A stretch of 38,574 bases of DNA, from contig CAKTFD010000005.1 of NCBI GenBank assembly GCA_934553285.1, positions 1 to 38,574 on the forward strand, read 5' to 3'. The notes under the pieces are model-generated. The model was given only the letters and a program-made list of their open reading frames with translations, was not told where the DNA came from and ran no database searches. Shown one piece after another: positions 31,499-37,937 of the stretch. Source of the DNA: an uncultured Faecalibacterium sp. GTDB taxonomy: Bacteria; Bacillota; Clostridia; Oscillospirales; Ruminococcaceae. Positions within the stretch are counted from its first letter, which is position 1. Each line of letters begins with the position of its first letter. Position numbers and translations under genes: made by a program.

Positions 31499-31927
31499 GT
31501 GACAATTGAGCAGAAAAAAGAATGGTTATACCGATACCAGAACAGCCAGCGCAGACAAAAGATCATCCTGTTACAGATCGAGGACGCACGCAGCCGCGCA
31601 ACGTCTGTGCAGAGTGCCCCCGGCGGGGTGCGTGCTGCCTACACTGGTGCACACTCTGACCGTGTGGCAAATGCTGTGCAGCGCCTTGACGAGTTGCAAA
31701 GAGCGTATGACGCAGAGGTTGCACAGGGCTATCAGATCTATGCCGAGATTCAGACCGCAATAGAAGCGCTGCCGGATATCATGCAGACCATGGCTGTTTA
31801 CTACCGATATCTGCACGGCATGAAGATTGATCTTGTATGTGTTAAGCTGGAACGCTCTGCATCAACCGTCACAAAGCTGCTTGCCGCAGCCCTTGACGCG
31901 CTGGAAGTGCCGGAGATCACCCAGTAA
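31499..31927 (+). CDS. DUF1492/RinA-like late regulator
   Basis: A 142-residue protein. The N-terminal half is a coiled coil (MTIEQKKEWLYRYQNSQRRQ), and the C-terminal part (MAVYYRYLHGMKIDLVCVKL then ERSASTVTKLLAAALDALEV) is a helix-turn-helix like the sigma-factor region 4 fold of DUF1492/ArpU/RinA phage regulators. These normally switch on packaging and structural genes. It starts with GTG after AAGGAG. A CCCGGCGGG motif lies inside it and another just after the stop. Being last, it might act on a helper or on the capsid operon. Confidence 0.72.
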   Translation: MTIEQKKEWLYRYQNSQRRQKIILLQIEDARSRATSVQSAPGGVRAAYTGAHSDRVANAVQRLDELQRAYDAEVAQGYQIYAEIQTAIEALPDIMQTMAVYYRYLHGMKIDLVCVKLERSASTVTKLLAAALDALEVPEITQ

Positions 31928-32073
31928 GCTGCCCGGCGGGGTGCATTGCACTGGCAAGCAGTGCTTTCGTATGTACAAAAGCGCCGTTCCGGTAACTTGT
32001 TGGGGAACACCCCAAGCCCCTTTTGTGCTGTTGCTCATCGTTCAGAGCAGTGCCCAACAATGCGCACAATGCC

Positions 32074-32097
32074 AAAAGTGTGTTAAAAAGTGTGTTA
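32074..32097. other. Right arm-type integrase sites of element 1
   Basis: Identical to 23884-23907: two AGTGTGTTA copies 12 bases apart. It lies 43 bases inside the right att repeat, versus 110 bases at the left. Such asymmetry is normal for phage attP arms. The 146 bases before it contain TTGGGG-AACA-CCCCAA and no gene. Confidence 0.7.
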
Positions 32098-32105
32098 AAA
32101 CAGAG

Positions 32106-32143
32106 AAAAGCCGCCTAGATTTCTGCTAATCTAAGCGGCTTTT
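32106..32143 (-). terminator. Terminator following the tRNA 3' end copy (right end of element 1)
   Basis: AAAAGCCGC(C/T)TAGAT arms (32106-32120 and 32129-32143) pair fully, with one G-U, when read on the minus strand, directly after the tRNA CCA end and before TTTTCTCTGTTTT. It would end the tRNA transcript after integration. Confidence 0.75.
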
Positions 32144-32190
32144 CTTGGAGCTGGTGACAGGAGTTGAACCTGCAACCCACTGATTACAAA
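32140..32190 (-). other. Junction att site of elements 1 and 2, with a 45-nt tRNA-Thr(UGU) 3' fragment
   Basis: On the minus strand 32190-32146 reads TTTGTAATCAGT (anticodon loop with TGT and 3' stem), a GGGTT variable loop, the T-arm GCAGGTTCAACTCCTGT, acceptor strand CACCAGC, discriminator T and CCA. Further 5' sequence does not continue the tRNA (no ACTGA anticodon-stem partner). It is the 3' part restored or duplicated by integration, not a functional tRNA. The complete gene should lie beyond the right end of element 2. Confidence 0.75.
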
Positions 32191-32295
32191 ATAGTCTTAT
32201 TACGAGTTCGACCGTTTTTGAATGTTCTGTTTTATATAGAATCACCGTGATTTTTGTGCTTGCTCGTTCACCTTCGTATCAGCGCTTTTTCGGTC

Positions 32296-32316
32296 AATAA
32301 GGCACAAATAAGGCAC
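32296..32316. other. Arm-type integrase sites of element 2
   Basis: Two tandem AATAAGGCAC copies with an 11-base period, 127 bases inside the att repeat. This is analogous in position to the AGTGTGTTA pair of element 1. A single diverged copy lies at 23659. Confidence 0.6.
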
Positions 32317-32338
32317 TTTCTGGCGATTGTGCCTTACG

Positions 32339-32355
32339 GTGTCCACTGTGGACAC
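32339..32355. repeat. 17-bp perfect palindrome, copy 1
   Basis: GTGTCCACTGTGGACAC, an 8-bp inverted repeat around a single T, in non-coding DNA near the left end of element 2. The identical 17-mer recurs at 37614-37630. Confidence 0.8.
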
Positions 32356-32389
32356 GATAGCGGCTCAGACCCGCAGACAGAAAAGAAAG

Positions 32390-32434
32390 CAGCCCACAGG
32401 CCCGGCGGGGTTCTTCCGCGCTTCCTGTGGGCTG
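32390..32434 (-). terminator. Terminator of the element 2 integrase
   Basis: CAGCCCACAGG (32390-32400) and CCTGTGGGCTG (32424-32434) form an 11-bp stem. On the minus strand it is followed by CTTTCTTTTCTG. The loop carries a CCCGGCGGGG motif. It begins 19 bases after the integrase stop. Confidence 0.75.
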
Positions 32435-32453
32435 TATTGCGTCTTTGGACATG

Positions 32454-33881
32454 TTATGCGTGGCTCTTTTCCCGGATACGGTCAAACACACCAGTAAGCG
32501 CGTCTGCTGCCGCTGCATCTGCCGAACGGATGAAACCGGCGTAAATGTCCGTGGTGGTGCTGGTCTTTGCATGACCCAGACGGCCTGAAACTGTGGTAAC
32601 AGGCACATGGGCGGCTATCAGCAAGCTGGCGTTGGTGTGACGCAGGCTGTGGAAGTGTACCGCCGGGAGGTTATGAGCAGCCAGAAACCGCCCGAACCAC
32701 GTTGTCACATCGTCTGGATCCATCGGTGCGCCGTTCCACTTGGTAAAAAGCAGGTCATTTTCTACGCGCTTTCCCTCGATCTCCACCCGGCGCACCCATT
32801 CAGAGCCGATTTTAAACCGTTCCGCTTTTTGGTGCTGGCGGTATTCCTGCAGGAGCTGCACACAATCCGACCCGACTTTCACACACCGCCGGGAGCGTTT
32901 TGTCTTGGGGGGATTGAACACCGTACCTTTGCCCGGGATGTGCTGCAAGGTGCGCTCTATTGAAATCGTTCCCGCGTCCATGTCGATATCAGACCACCGC
33001 AGGGCGCATATCTCGCCCCGACGGGCACCTGTGAGCAAAGCAAGCTGTGTGATAACGCTGTACTGCGTGGGCGCGTCCTGCAGGGCTTCCAGCAGGCGCA
33101 CAACGTCTTTTTCTTCCAGCGCCTGCACGTCCACTTCCTGTGCTTTTGGGGCTTCTGCACGCTTGCACGGATTCTCTGCCACAAGCCCCCACTGAACGGC
33201 TTTGGTGAACACGCTGGACAGCATCCGGTGATAGTGCTGCACCGTGTTTCCGTTGAGCCTGCCGCCTGCCTTACTATGCTCTATAAACGCCTTGGAAAGG
33301 GGCAGCCCGGCGGCGCTGGCTACCTTTTCGGCGGTTGACCGGCTGACGTTCCCGCCCCTGTACAGTGTCGCCATTGTCCGCTCTGAAACGCCCGCTGCCG
33401 CCGCGATCTGGCCGCGTTTGCCCTTTGGCAGCTGTTCCAGTAAGGCCGGAACAGCGGTATAGGTGCTATCTTCCCGCACACCCTGTTCTTCGAGGTTGGA
33501 ATAAAAGGCCATCAGGTGCGAGGGCTTGACCTGGCACACCTTAAGTTGCCCCAGCCCGGCAGAAATGCGCGGTACAAGCCGCCGATAGTCGTACACGGTC
33601 TTGGGTTTGAGTTTCTTTTCGGCGTACTCGGTGAACCAGCGTTCTATCAGGTCATCTACCTTCATGGACGCATCCAGCGAAATGCCGTTGTGCACTTCCT
33701 GTTCAAAGGCATCTGCCTGCCGCTGCAATTCCTTTTCCAGCTTCTTCCCGGTCAAGCCCGGCGGGGGTGTATAGGTGCGGTTGACCAGCACTTGACGGCC
33801 CTGCCGATCATAGCCGTTGGAGACCCGGATGCAGTAGGAGCAAGTGCCGTCCTTCTTTGTGCGCTTTGTGATCTTTGCCAT
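32454..33881 (-). CDS. int: Tyrosine recombinase/integrase of element 2 with an inserted helix-turn-helix
   Basis: A 475-residue integrase, about 80-100 longer than usual. N-terminal arm-binding domain (residues 1-65; TCSYCIRVSNGYDRQGRQVL), core-binding domain (about 70-240), then the catalytic domain with R287 (TGARRGEICALRW), K326 (NPPKTKRSRR), H411 and R414 (FHSLRHTN), H437 (RLGHAKTS) and Y447 (DIYAGF). Between core-binding helices, about residues 146-198 form an XRE-like helix-turn-helix (RGQIAAAAGVSERTMATLYR; STAEKVASAAGLPLSKAF). Its ATG lies four bases after the repressor stop with only a weak RBS, suggesting coupled translation, so repressor and integrase would be made together. Confidence 0.93.
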   Translation of the reverse strand: MAKITKRTKKDGTCSYCIRVSNGYDRQGRQVLVNRTYTPPPGLTGKKLEKELQRQADAFEQEVHNGISLDASMKVDDLIERWFTEYAEKKLKPKTVYDYRRLVPRISAGLGQLKVCQVKPSHLMAFYSNLEEQGVREDSTYTAVPALLEQLPKGKRGQIAAAAGVSERTMATLYRGGNVSRSTAEKVASAAGLPLSKAFIEHSKAGGRLNGNTVQHYHRMLSSVFTKAVQWGLVAENPCKRAEAPKAQEVDVQALEEKDVVRLLEALQDAPTQYSVITQLALLTGARRGEICALRWSDIDMDAGTISIERTLQHIPGKGTVFNPPKTKRSRRCVKVGSDCVQLLQEYRQHQKAERFKIGSEWVRRVEIEGKRVENDLLFTKWNGAPMDPDDVTTWFGRFLAAHNLPAVHFHSLRHTNASLLIAAHVPVTTVSGRLGHAKTSTTTDIYAGFIRSADAAAADALTGVFDRIREKSHA

Positions 33882-33885
33882 AGAT

Positions 33886-34581
33886 TCACGCTTTCTCTGC
33901 GGGTGTGTTTTCTTCGGAATCATCCCCGGCGGGGTCAAAATTCAATTCGCTTGTTGGAATTTCACAATCAAATGTTGTACTTTGATACACTTTCTCAATA
34001 TCTGGAAGAAAATCAAGACTTTTGGGGTCTTCGCTACTCAATTCTTCAACGTTTTCTTCAATTTCGCCTAAAATTCTTCCCTGCAAAGTAGTTTCAGTAT
34101 TGACATACTTGTTCACGCTTTCCGACAAAGCAAGAACAACGCGGTCAATTATTTGCTCCATAGCATATTGATCGAGTGCCCTTTTGCCCTCGTCAAGTGT
34201 GTCCAACGCATAATACGTCCCATAAACATGGTATCCATTGTACAGCTGGTAAATGGAGGTATAATCGCATTTTCCATAAACTGCTGCTAATAGTTTCACT
34301 ATTGCAGGACGTGCGGCATCTCTTACTTTATCTTTTTGATATAATTCTCTCTCCCTAGAAGCTGTAGCCAAATCCTCAAGATGGGACAGGTGCAACCAAC
34401 TTACGCCCAATGCATCTGCTATTTTTTCAATTGTTTCAATTTTGGGCTTTTTTATTCCTCGTTCATATTGGCTGATGGCTTGAGGTGTAACGCCAAGTCT
34501 ACGAGCCAACTCTGCTTGCGTGATACCAACGGTAAGGCGTGCATTCTTTATTCCGATTCCGATTTCTTTTGCGGTTGCCAT
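33886..34581 (-). CDS. XRE-family repressor of element 2
   Basis: A 231-residue protein. The N-terminal helix-turn-helix is about residues 8-65 (VGITQAELARRLGVTPQAIS then QYERGIKKPKIETIEKIADA). A helical region and an acidic tail rich in Glu/Asp/Ser follow. No S24 protease motif is visible. GGGAGTG precedes the ATG. It is divergent from the Cro-like gene across palindromic operators. Its base composition is more AT-rich than host genes. It likely keeps element 2 silent and is co-expressed with the integrase just downstream. Confidence 0.88.
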   Translation of the reverse strand: MATAKEIGIGIKNARLTVGITQAELARRLGVTPQAISQYERGIKKPKIETIEKIADALGVSWLHLSHLEDLATASRERELYQKDKVRDAARPAIVKLLAAVYGKCDYTSIYQLYNGYHVYGTYYALDTLDEGKRALDQYAMEQIIDRVVLALSESVNKYVNTETTLQGRILGEIEENVEELSSEDPKSLDFLPDIEKVYQSTTFDCEIPTSELNFDPAGDDSEENTPAEKA

Positions 34582-34628
34582 CTTTGTTCACTCCCTTGGG
34601 TTTATTGTATCGCAAACCAACTAAATTG

Positions 34629-34702
34629 TAAAGCAAAAGGTTTATTTCACTCATTGACAAAACCAAAAGGTTGATATATACTTGTGTAAACCAAACGGTT
34701 TA
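34629..34702. promoter_or_regulatory. Element 2 switch region: early promoter with palindromic operators
   Basis: Plus-strand promoter TTGACA (34654-34659), 17 bases, TATACT (34677-34682). Operators share AAACC-N4-GGTTT: TAAAGCAAAAGGTTTA (34629-34644), AACCAAAAGGTT (34661-34672, between -35 and -10) and TAAACCAAACGGTTTA (34687-34702). Centres are 30 and 28 bases apart. A further half-site AAACC lies at about 34614. Confidence 0.8.
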
Positions 34703-34721
34703 TATGAAAGGATGGATAAAA

Positions 34722-34937
34722 ATGCGAATCGACCGTGTAAAACTCATCGCAGAGATGGCCCGGCGGGATATGCGGGTTCAGGAGCTGGCAGATAAGGCCA
34801 CAGTATCCCGCGCAACTGTTACCGCCTTGCGTGGCGGCAAGTCCTGCAACGAAAATTCAATCCGCCGGGTTGCCCATGCATTGGATATTCCTGTAGAAAG
34901 CTTACTTGAGGGTGTCGGAGGGGAGAAAATTTCATGA
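34722..34937 (+). CDS. Cro-like XRE regulator of element 2
   Basis: A 71-residue helix-turn-helix protein: MRIDRVKLIAEMARRDMRVQ start, ELADKATVSRATVTALRGGK recognition region, then a dimer helix (SIRRVAHALDIPVESLL). AAAGGATGG precedes ATG 34722; a nearer in-frame ATG at 34704 has no RBS. It overlaps the next gene by four bases. Likely the lytic counterpart of the divergent repressor. Confidence 0.82.
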   Translation: MRIDRVKLIAEMARRDMRVQELADKATVSRATVTALRGGKSCNENSIRRVAHALDIPVESLLEGVGGEKIS

Positions 34938-35221
34938 TTCACCTTATCCGGGACTACTATTTGAACGTGGACAGGCAGAGCGGCGGATGCTACATCGTCG
35001 GAAAGGCTCAATCTTGCGTTTCAGAGCGTGTTTTACTAAGTCGGACAAGATATTATACTACCTTGTCCGTTGCCGTGGCTTCTACGGCAGAAATCGCGCT
35101 CCGTGATGCTATCGCCGCCGGGGATGTGCAGACCTTGCAGCAGACTGTACAGGAATTGCGCTGCATTCGGGACGAGATCATAGCCGTTATAGGCGGTAAG
35201 AAGGTGGAACAGAATGGGTGA
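34934..35221 (+). CDS. MIHLI-type small protein, relative of the element 1 gene at 26090
   Basis: A 95-residue protein of unknown function, related along its length to the 89-residue product at 26090-26359 (shared MIHLI start, RYY-TL, STAEIALRD, RC-RDEI). It overlaps the Cro-like stop (ATGA). The conserved pairing with Cro in two otherwise different elements suggests a role in the early switch. Confidence 0.8.
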   Translation: MIHLIRDYYLNVDRQSGGCYIVGKAQSCVSERVLLSRTRYYTTLSVAVASTAEIALRDAIAAGDVQTLQQTVQELRCIRDEIIAVIGGKKVEQNG

Positions 35222-35492
35222 TGTGACACGTTTTCGGAACTATCCCCAGATGGCGACAGTGAAGAAAGCCGCAGAGACCTTTGGCGTGTCTCCAAGCTAT
35301 CTGCGCAGGCTCTGCAAGGCCGGGAAGATCATCTTTGTCAATACCGGTCATGTTTGGCTCATCAATCTGGATAGCCTTGCCCGGTACTTTGACAAAGGCG
35401 ACCCGGGCCCGGCGGAAGCCTCTCAGAATGTGGGAAAAATCCGCCGGGTGGAGGCTAATGGGGCGAATTGGGGGCATTGTTTTGGCGAATAA
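35214..35492 (+). CDS. Excisionase-like helix-turn-helix protein
   Basis: A 92-residue protein. Residues about 10-60 (MATVKKAAETFGVSPSYLRR then LCKAGKIIFVNTGHVWLINL) match the MerR/excisionase-type fold in which a winged helix reads DNA. It overlaps the previous gene by eight bases. It could be the directionality factor for the element 2 integrase or a regulator; both use this fold. Confidence 0.7.
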   Translation: MGDVTRFRNYPQMATVKKAAETFGVSPSYLRRLCKAGKIIFVNTGHVWLINLDSLARYFDKGDPGPAEASQNVGKIRRVEANGANWGHCFGE

Positions 35493-36255
35493 GAGAATGT
35501 TTTCCGTGGATGTGACCGAGACAGACGCCTTTCTGGAAATGCCTCTGACAGCACAGGCCTTGTATTTCCATCTTGGTATGCGGGGTGATGATGACGGGTT
35601 TGTATCGAACCCGCGTTCTATTGTTCGGGTGTCAGGATGCAGCGAAAGCGATTTGGTAACATTGGCAAAATCTGGCTATATTATCACATTCCGTTCCGGC
35701 GTAATCGTGATAAGTGACTGGAAAGTGAACAATAACCTCAGAAATGACCGATACAAACCGACTACGTTTCAAGATGAGCGTTCCATGCTTTCTGAAACAG
35801 CGAACAAACGCTATATTTTGAATAGTGGCAACCAAGTGGATACCAATGGTATACCAAGCGACAACCAAATGACGCCCCAACCTAACGTAACCCAACGTAA
35901 CCCAACCCAACGTAGCAGTAGTAGTAAGGTTGCCGCTGCTGCCGGAATTTCCAATTCTCGCACAGACCCAGAGCTTGCAAAAATCGTCCAGCAATACGAA
36001 CAGGTCATTGGAGGATTTCCGCCGTCTGCGCTGGATAAGCTACAGAGCTACCGCAGTTCTATTCCCACAGAGGTACTCTGCAGGGCCTTTGATGAAGCTG
36101 CCGAGAGTGGGCACAGGTCTTGGAAGTACGTCAGCGGCATCTTGAAGAGCTGGCAGGCCGATGGTGTGCGCACTCTGGGCGATGTAGAAGCCCGGCGGGA
36201 TGCACGAAAAAAGGTTGTTCAACAGAGCGAAAAGAAGATGGAGGTGCTGCGGTGA
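35482..36255 (+). CDS. DnaD-domain replication protein (phage replisome organiser)
   Basis: A 257-residue protein if started at TTG 35482 (MANKRMFSVDVTETDAFLEM). The N-terminus, with MPLTAQALYFHLGMRGDDDG, is the winged-helix start of phage replisome organisers. A Ser/Gln/Asn-rich linker follows (about 110-165). The DnaD-like domain is at about 170-240 (ALDKLQSYRSSIPTEVLCRA; HRSWKYVSGILKSWQADGVR). GGGGG lies eight bases before the TTG; an ATG at 35457 in frame is an alternative. The stop overlaps the helicase GTG start. It probably loads the helicase encoded next. Confidence 0.78.
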   Translation: MANKRMFSVDVTETDAFLEMPLTAQALYFHLGMRGDDDGFVSNPRSIVRVSGCSESDLVTLAKSGYIITFRSGVIVISDWKVNNNLRNDRYKPTTFQDERSMLSETANKRYILNSGNQVDTNGIPSDNQMTPQPNVTQRNPTQRSSSSKVAAAAGISNSRTDPELAKIVQQYEQVIGGFPPSALDKLQSYRSSIPTEVLCRAFDEAAESGHRSWKYVSGILKSWQADGVRTLGDVEARRDARKKVVQQSEKKMEVLR

Positions 36256-37433
36256 ATATACAAAAGGTTTTGCTTGGAACCTTGCTTGTACAACCAGAGT
36301 TTGCACCATACGTTCTGCCTGTGCTGGAAATTTCCGACTTTGAGCCAGATTTACAGCCCGTTTTTGCGGCTGCACAGGGCTTCTGGACAGCTGCCGGAAA
36401 GCTGGAAACCATGCAAGTCTGTGACCGCTATCCAAACCAGAAGGCGGCAATCTTGGACTGCGCGAACGAATATTCTACCGAGTGCATCCATCCAAACCGT
36501 GAAAATGTGTTGGCGTGGGTGCGTATCGTACAGGAACAGGCTGCATTGAGCCGTTTTCAATCCCTCGCCCTGCAATCTGCGAATGCTGCGTTTGACGAGC
36601 TGCCTGAATTGTATAGCCAGATGGGGGAAACGCTGACGATCGGCAAAAACAGCCCGGATTTTCAATCCATTGGAGAACTGACAGAAGCGTACATCCGAGA
36701 TAAGGACAGCGAACCGCAGTATATTCCCACCGGGGTTTCTGTGGTGGATAAGTTTTTGCATCTGTCACCCGGCAATCTGTTTATCATTGGCGGCAGGCCG
36801 TCTGCCGGTAAAACCGCCCTGTCACTGCAAATGGCCTGTGAGCAAGCCCGGCGGGGCTTCCGTGTGTGCTATTTCTCGCTGGAAACCGACCCCAGAACGC
36901 TTACCAACCGCATTATTGCGAACCGCCTGGCTGTTCCTCTGGCGGAGGTTAAAGCCAAAACTGTTCCCCAGCATGAACTTGACCGCCTCGCAGAACTGCA
37001 CAAGCTGCCGCTGTTCATCCGCTCTGCATCCGGCAAGGGTGTGGGATGGGTAAAGGCGCAAGCCCAACGGATGCAAGCACAGGTCGTTTTTATCGACTAT
37101 CTGCAGCTGCTGGCAATCAGCGGGGCGAAAGACCGATACCAGCAGATCACCGCCATTTCCATCGCCCTGCATGAGCTGGCACAGACCACCGGCATCCTTG
37201 TGGTTGCGCTGGCTCAGCTGAACCGAAACGCGGCACACGCTGCACCGTCCACCGCCGATCTGAAAGAATCCGGGCAACTGGAACAGGATGCAGATGCAAT
37301 TTTGCTGCTGTCTGATGATGGGGAACAGTACCGGGCCAGCTTGGACAAGAATAAGGAGGGGCGTGTCGGTATTCTTCCAATTGCCTTTGACAAAGAGTGT
37401 CAGCGCTTCCTTGAGGTTGAGGAAAGGAGGTGA
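36252..37433 (+). CDS. DnaB-like replicative helicase
   Basis: A 393-residue RecA-fold helicase, shorter than cellular DnaB (about 450). N-terminal helical domain to about residue 110 (VNIQKVLLGTLLVQPEFAPY start), then Walker A GGRPSAGKTAL (about 180-190), Walker B VVFIDYLQLL (about 275-284), arginine-finger/H4 region ESGQLEQDADAILLL and a C-terminal LDKNKEGR motif. The GTG start overlaps the DnaD-like stop (GTGA), so the two are coupled. This DnaD-DnaB pair is a standard phage replication module. Confidence 0.9.
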   Translation: MNIQKVLLGTLLVQPEFAPYVLPVLEISDFEPDLQPVFAAAQGFWTAAGKLETMQVCDRYPNQKAAILDCANEYSTECIHPNRENVLAWVRIVQEQAALSRFQSLALQSANAAFDELPELYSQMGETLTIGKNSPDFQSIGELTEAYIRDKDSEPQYIPTGVSVVDKFLHLSPGNLFIIGGRPSAGKTALSLQMACEQARRGFRVCYFSLETDPRTLTNRIIANRLAVPLAEVKAKTVPQHELDRLAELHKLPLFIRSASGKGVGWVKAQAQRMQAQVVFIDYLQLLAISGAKDRYQQITAISIALHELAQTTGILVVALAQLNRNAAHAAPSTADLKESGQLEQDADAILLLSDDGEQYRASLDKNKEGRVGILPIAFDKECQRFLEVEERR

Positions 37434-37438
37434 ACGCT

Positions 37439-37609
37439 ATGAAAAAAACAAACTCAAACCGCCTGCGCCGCCGGGAGCCGTATCACTACGATGCAACTGG
37501 TGCACAGTACATTGCCTGTATCGAAACTGCCCTGCAACACGGCCAGAGCATTCCGGTGCACGTTTTGCAGGTGATCTATCACATGCTGCTGCCCTATATG
37601 AGCCAGTGA
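37439..37609 (+). CDS. 56-residue conserved-looking small protein
   Basis: It starts MKKTNSNRLRRREPYHYDAT and continues GAQYIACIETALQHGQ to MLLPYMSQ. A perfect GGAGGTGA RBS lies six bases before the ATG. Basic start, helical middle; no family recognised. It follows the helicase by five bases and may be a helicase partner or regulator. Confidence 0.75.
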   Translation: MKKTNSNRLRRREPYHYDATGAQYIACIETALQHGQSIPVHVLQVIYHMLLPYMSQ

Positions 37610-37613
37610 AAAA

Positions 37614-37630
37614 GTGTCCACTGTGGACAC
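37614..37630. repeat. 17-bp perfect palindrome, copy 2
   Basis: GTGTCCACTGTGGACAC, identical to 32339-32355, four bases after a stop codon and 15 bases before a CCCGGCGGGGG motif. Confidence 0.8.
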
Positions 37631-37699
37631 TCGACCTCAAAACAGCCCGGCGGGGGCAACCGAACGATAACGCTACACAAAGAAAGAGGGAATGTGAAA

Positions 37700-37801
37700 A
37701 TGACCAACAAAGAAATCATTGCTTGCCTGACTGCACACCCCGAACTCATCCCGGAAGTAATGAAAATTTTAGTGCCCAGTGAACGACAGAACGATAAATA
37801 A
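37700..37801 (+). CDS. HPEL-family microprotein 1 (33 residues)
   Basis: The frame begins MTNKEIIACLTAHPELIPEV and ends LVPSERQNDK. RBS AAAGAGGGAA lies seven bases before the ATG. It shares the pattern of an acidic helix, HPEL, and a hydrophobic helix (EVMKIL) with the next two genes. No known function. Confidence 0.65.
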   Translation: MTNKEIIACLTAHPELIPEVMKILVPSERQNDK

Positions 37802-37822
37802 GCACGGAGGATAAGGCAAATC

Positions 37823-37930
37823 ATGACTGATAATGAATTTTTGTGCTTTTTGAAAGAGCATCCAGAGCTTTGGGGCGTTGTTATGGATGTCTTAAAGAAT
37901 CATCATTCTGCAAACAAAGATAAGGGGTAA
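37823..37930 (+). CDS. HPEL-family microprotein 2 (35 residues)
   Basis: The frame begins MTDNEFLCFLKEHPELWGVV and ends MDVLKNHHSANKDKG. CACGGAGG lies 13 bases before the ATG. It is a paralogue of its two neighbours by the FL-EHPEL-MDVL pattern. Confidence 0.65.
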   Translation: MTDNEFLCFLKEHPELWGVVMDVLKNHHSANKDKG

Positions 37931-37937
37931 CTGAACA

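Larger units (their letters stand above)
23745..32169. mobile_element. Element 1: about 8.4-kb integrated phage-satellite-like element carrying capsid genes
   Basis: The element is bounded by 30-base direct repeats of a tRNA 3' end and has paired arm sites near both ends. Order: integrase and repressor on the minus strand; then on the plus strand Cro-like regulator, small proteins, RepA_N initiator, zinc-ribbon and DUF551-like proteins, S24 domain, GP20-like short protein, a small RNA candidate, scaffold-like and major capsid proteins, and a DUF1492-like regulator. No terminase, portal, head-tail connector, tail or lysis gene is present. Size, gene order and the autonomous-looking replication gene resemble phage-inducible satellites more than a decayed prophage. 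That reading is inference. Confidence 0.75.

Noticed and set aside
32146..32230. Functional tRNA-Thr gene on the minus strand
   Set aside because: Only the 3' 45 bases are present; no D-arm, 5' acceptor strand or anticodon-stem partner follows.
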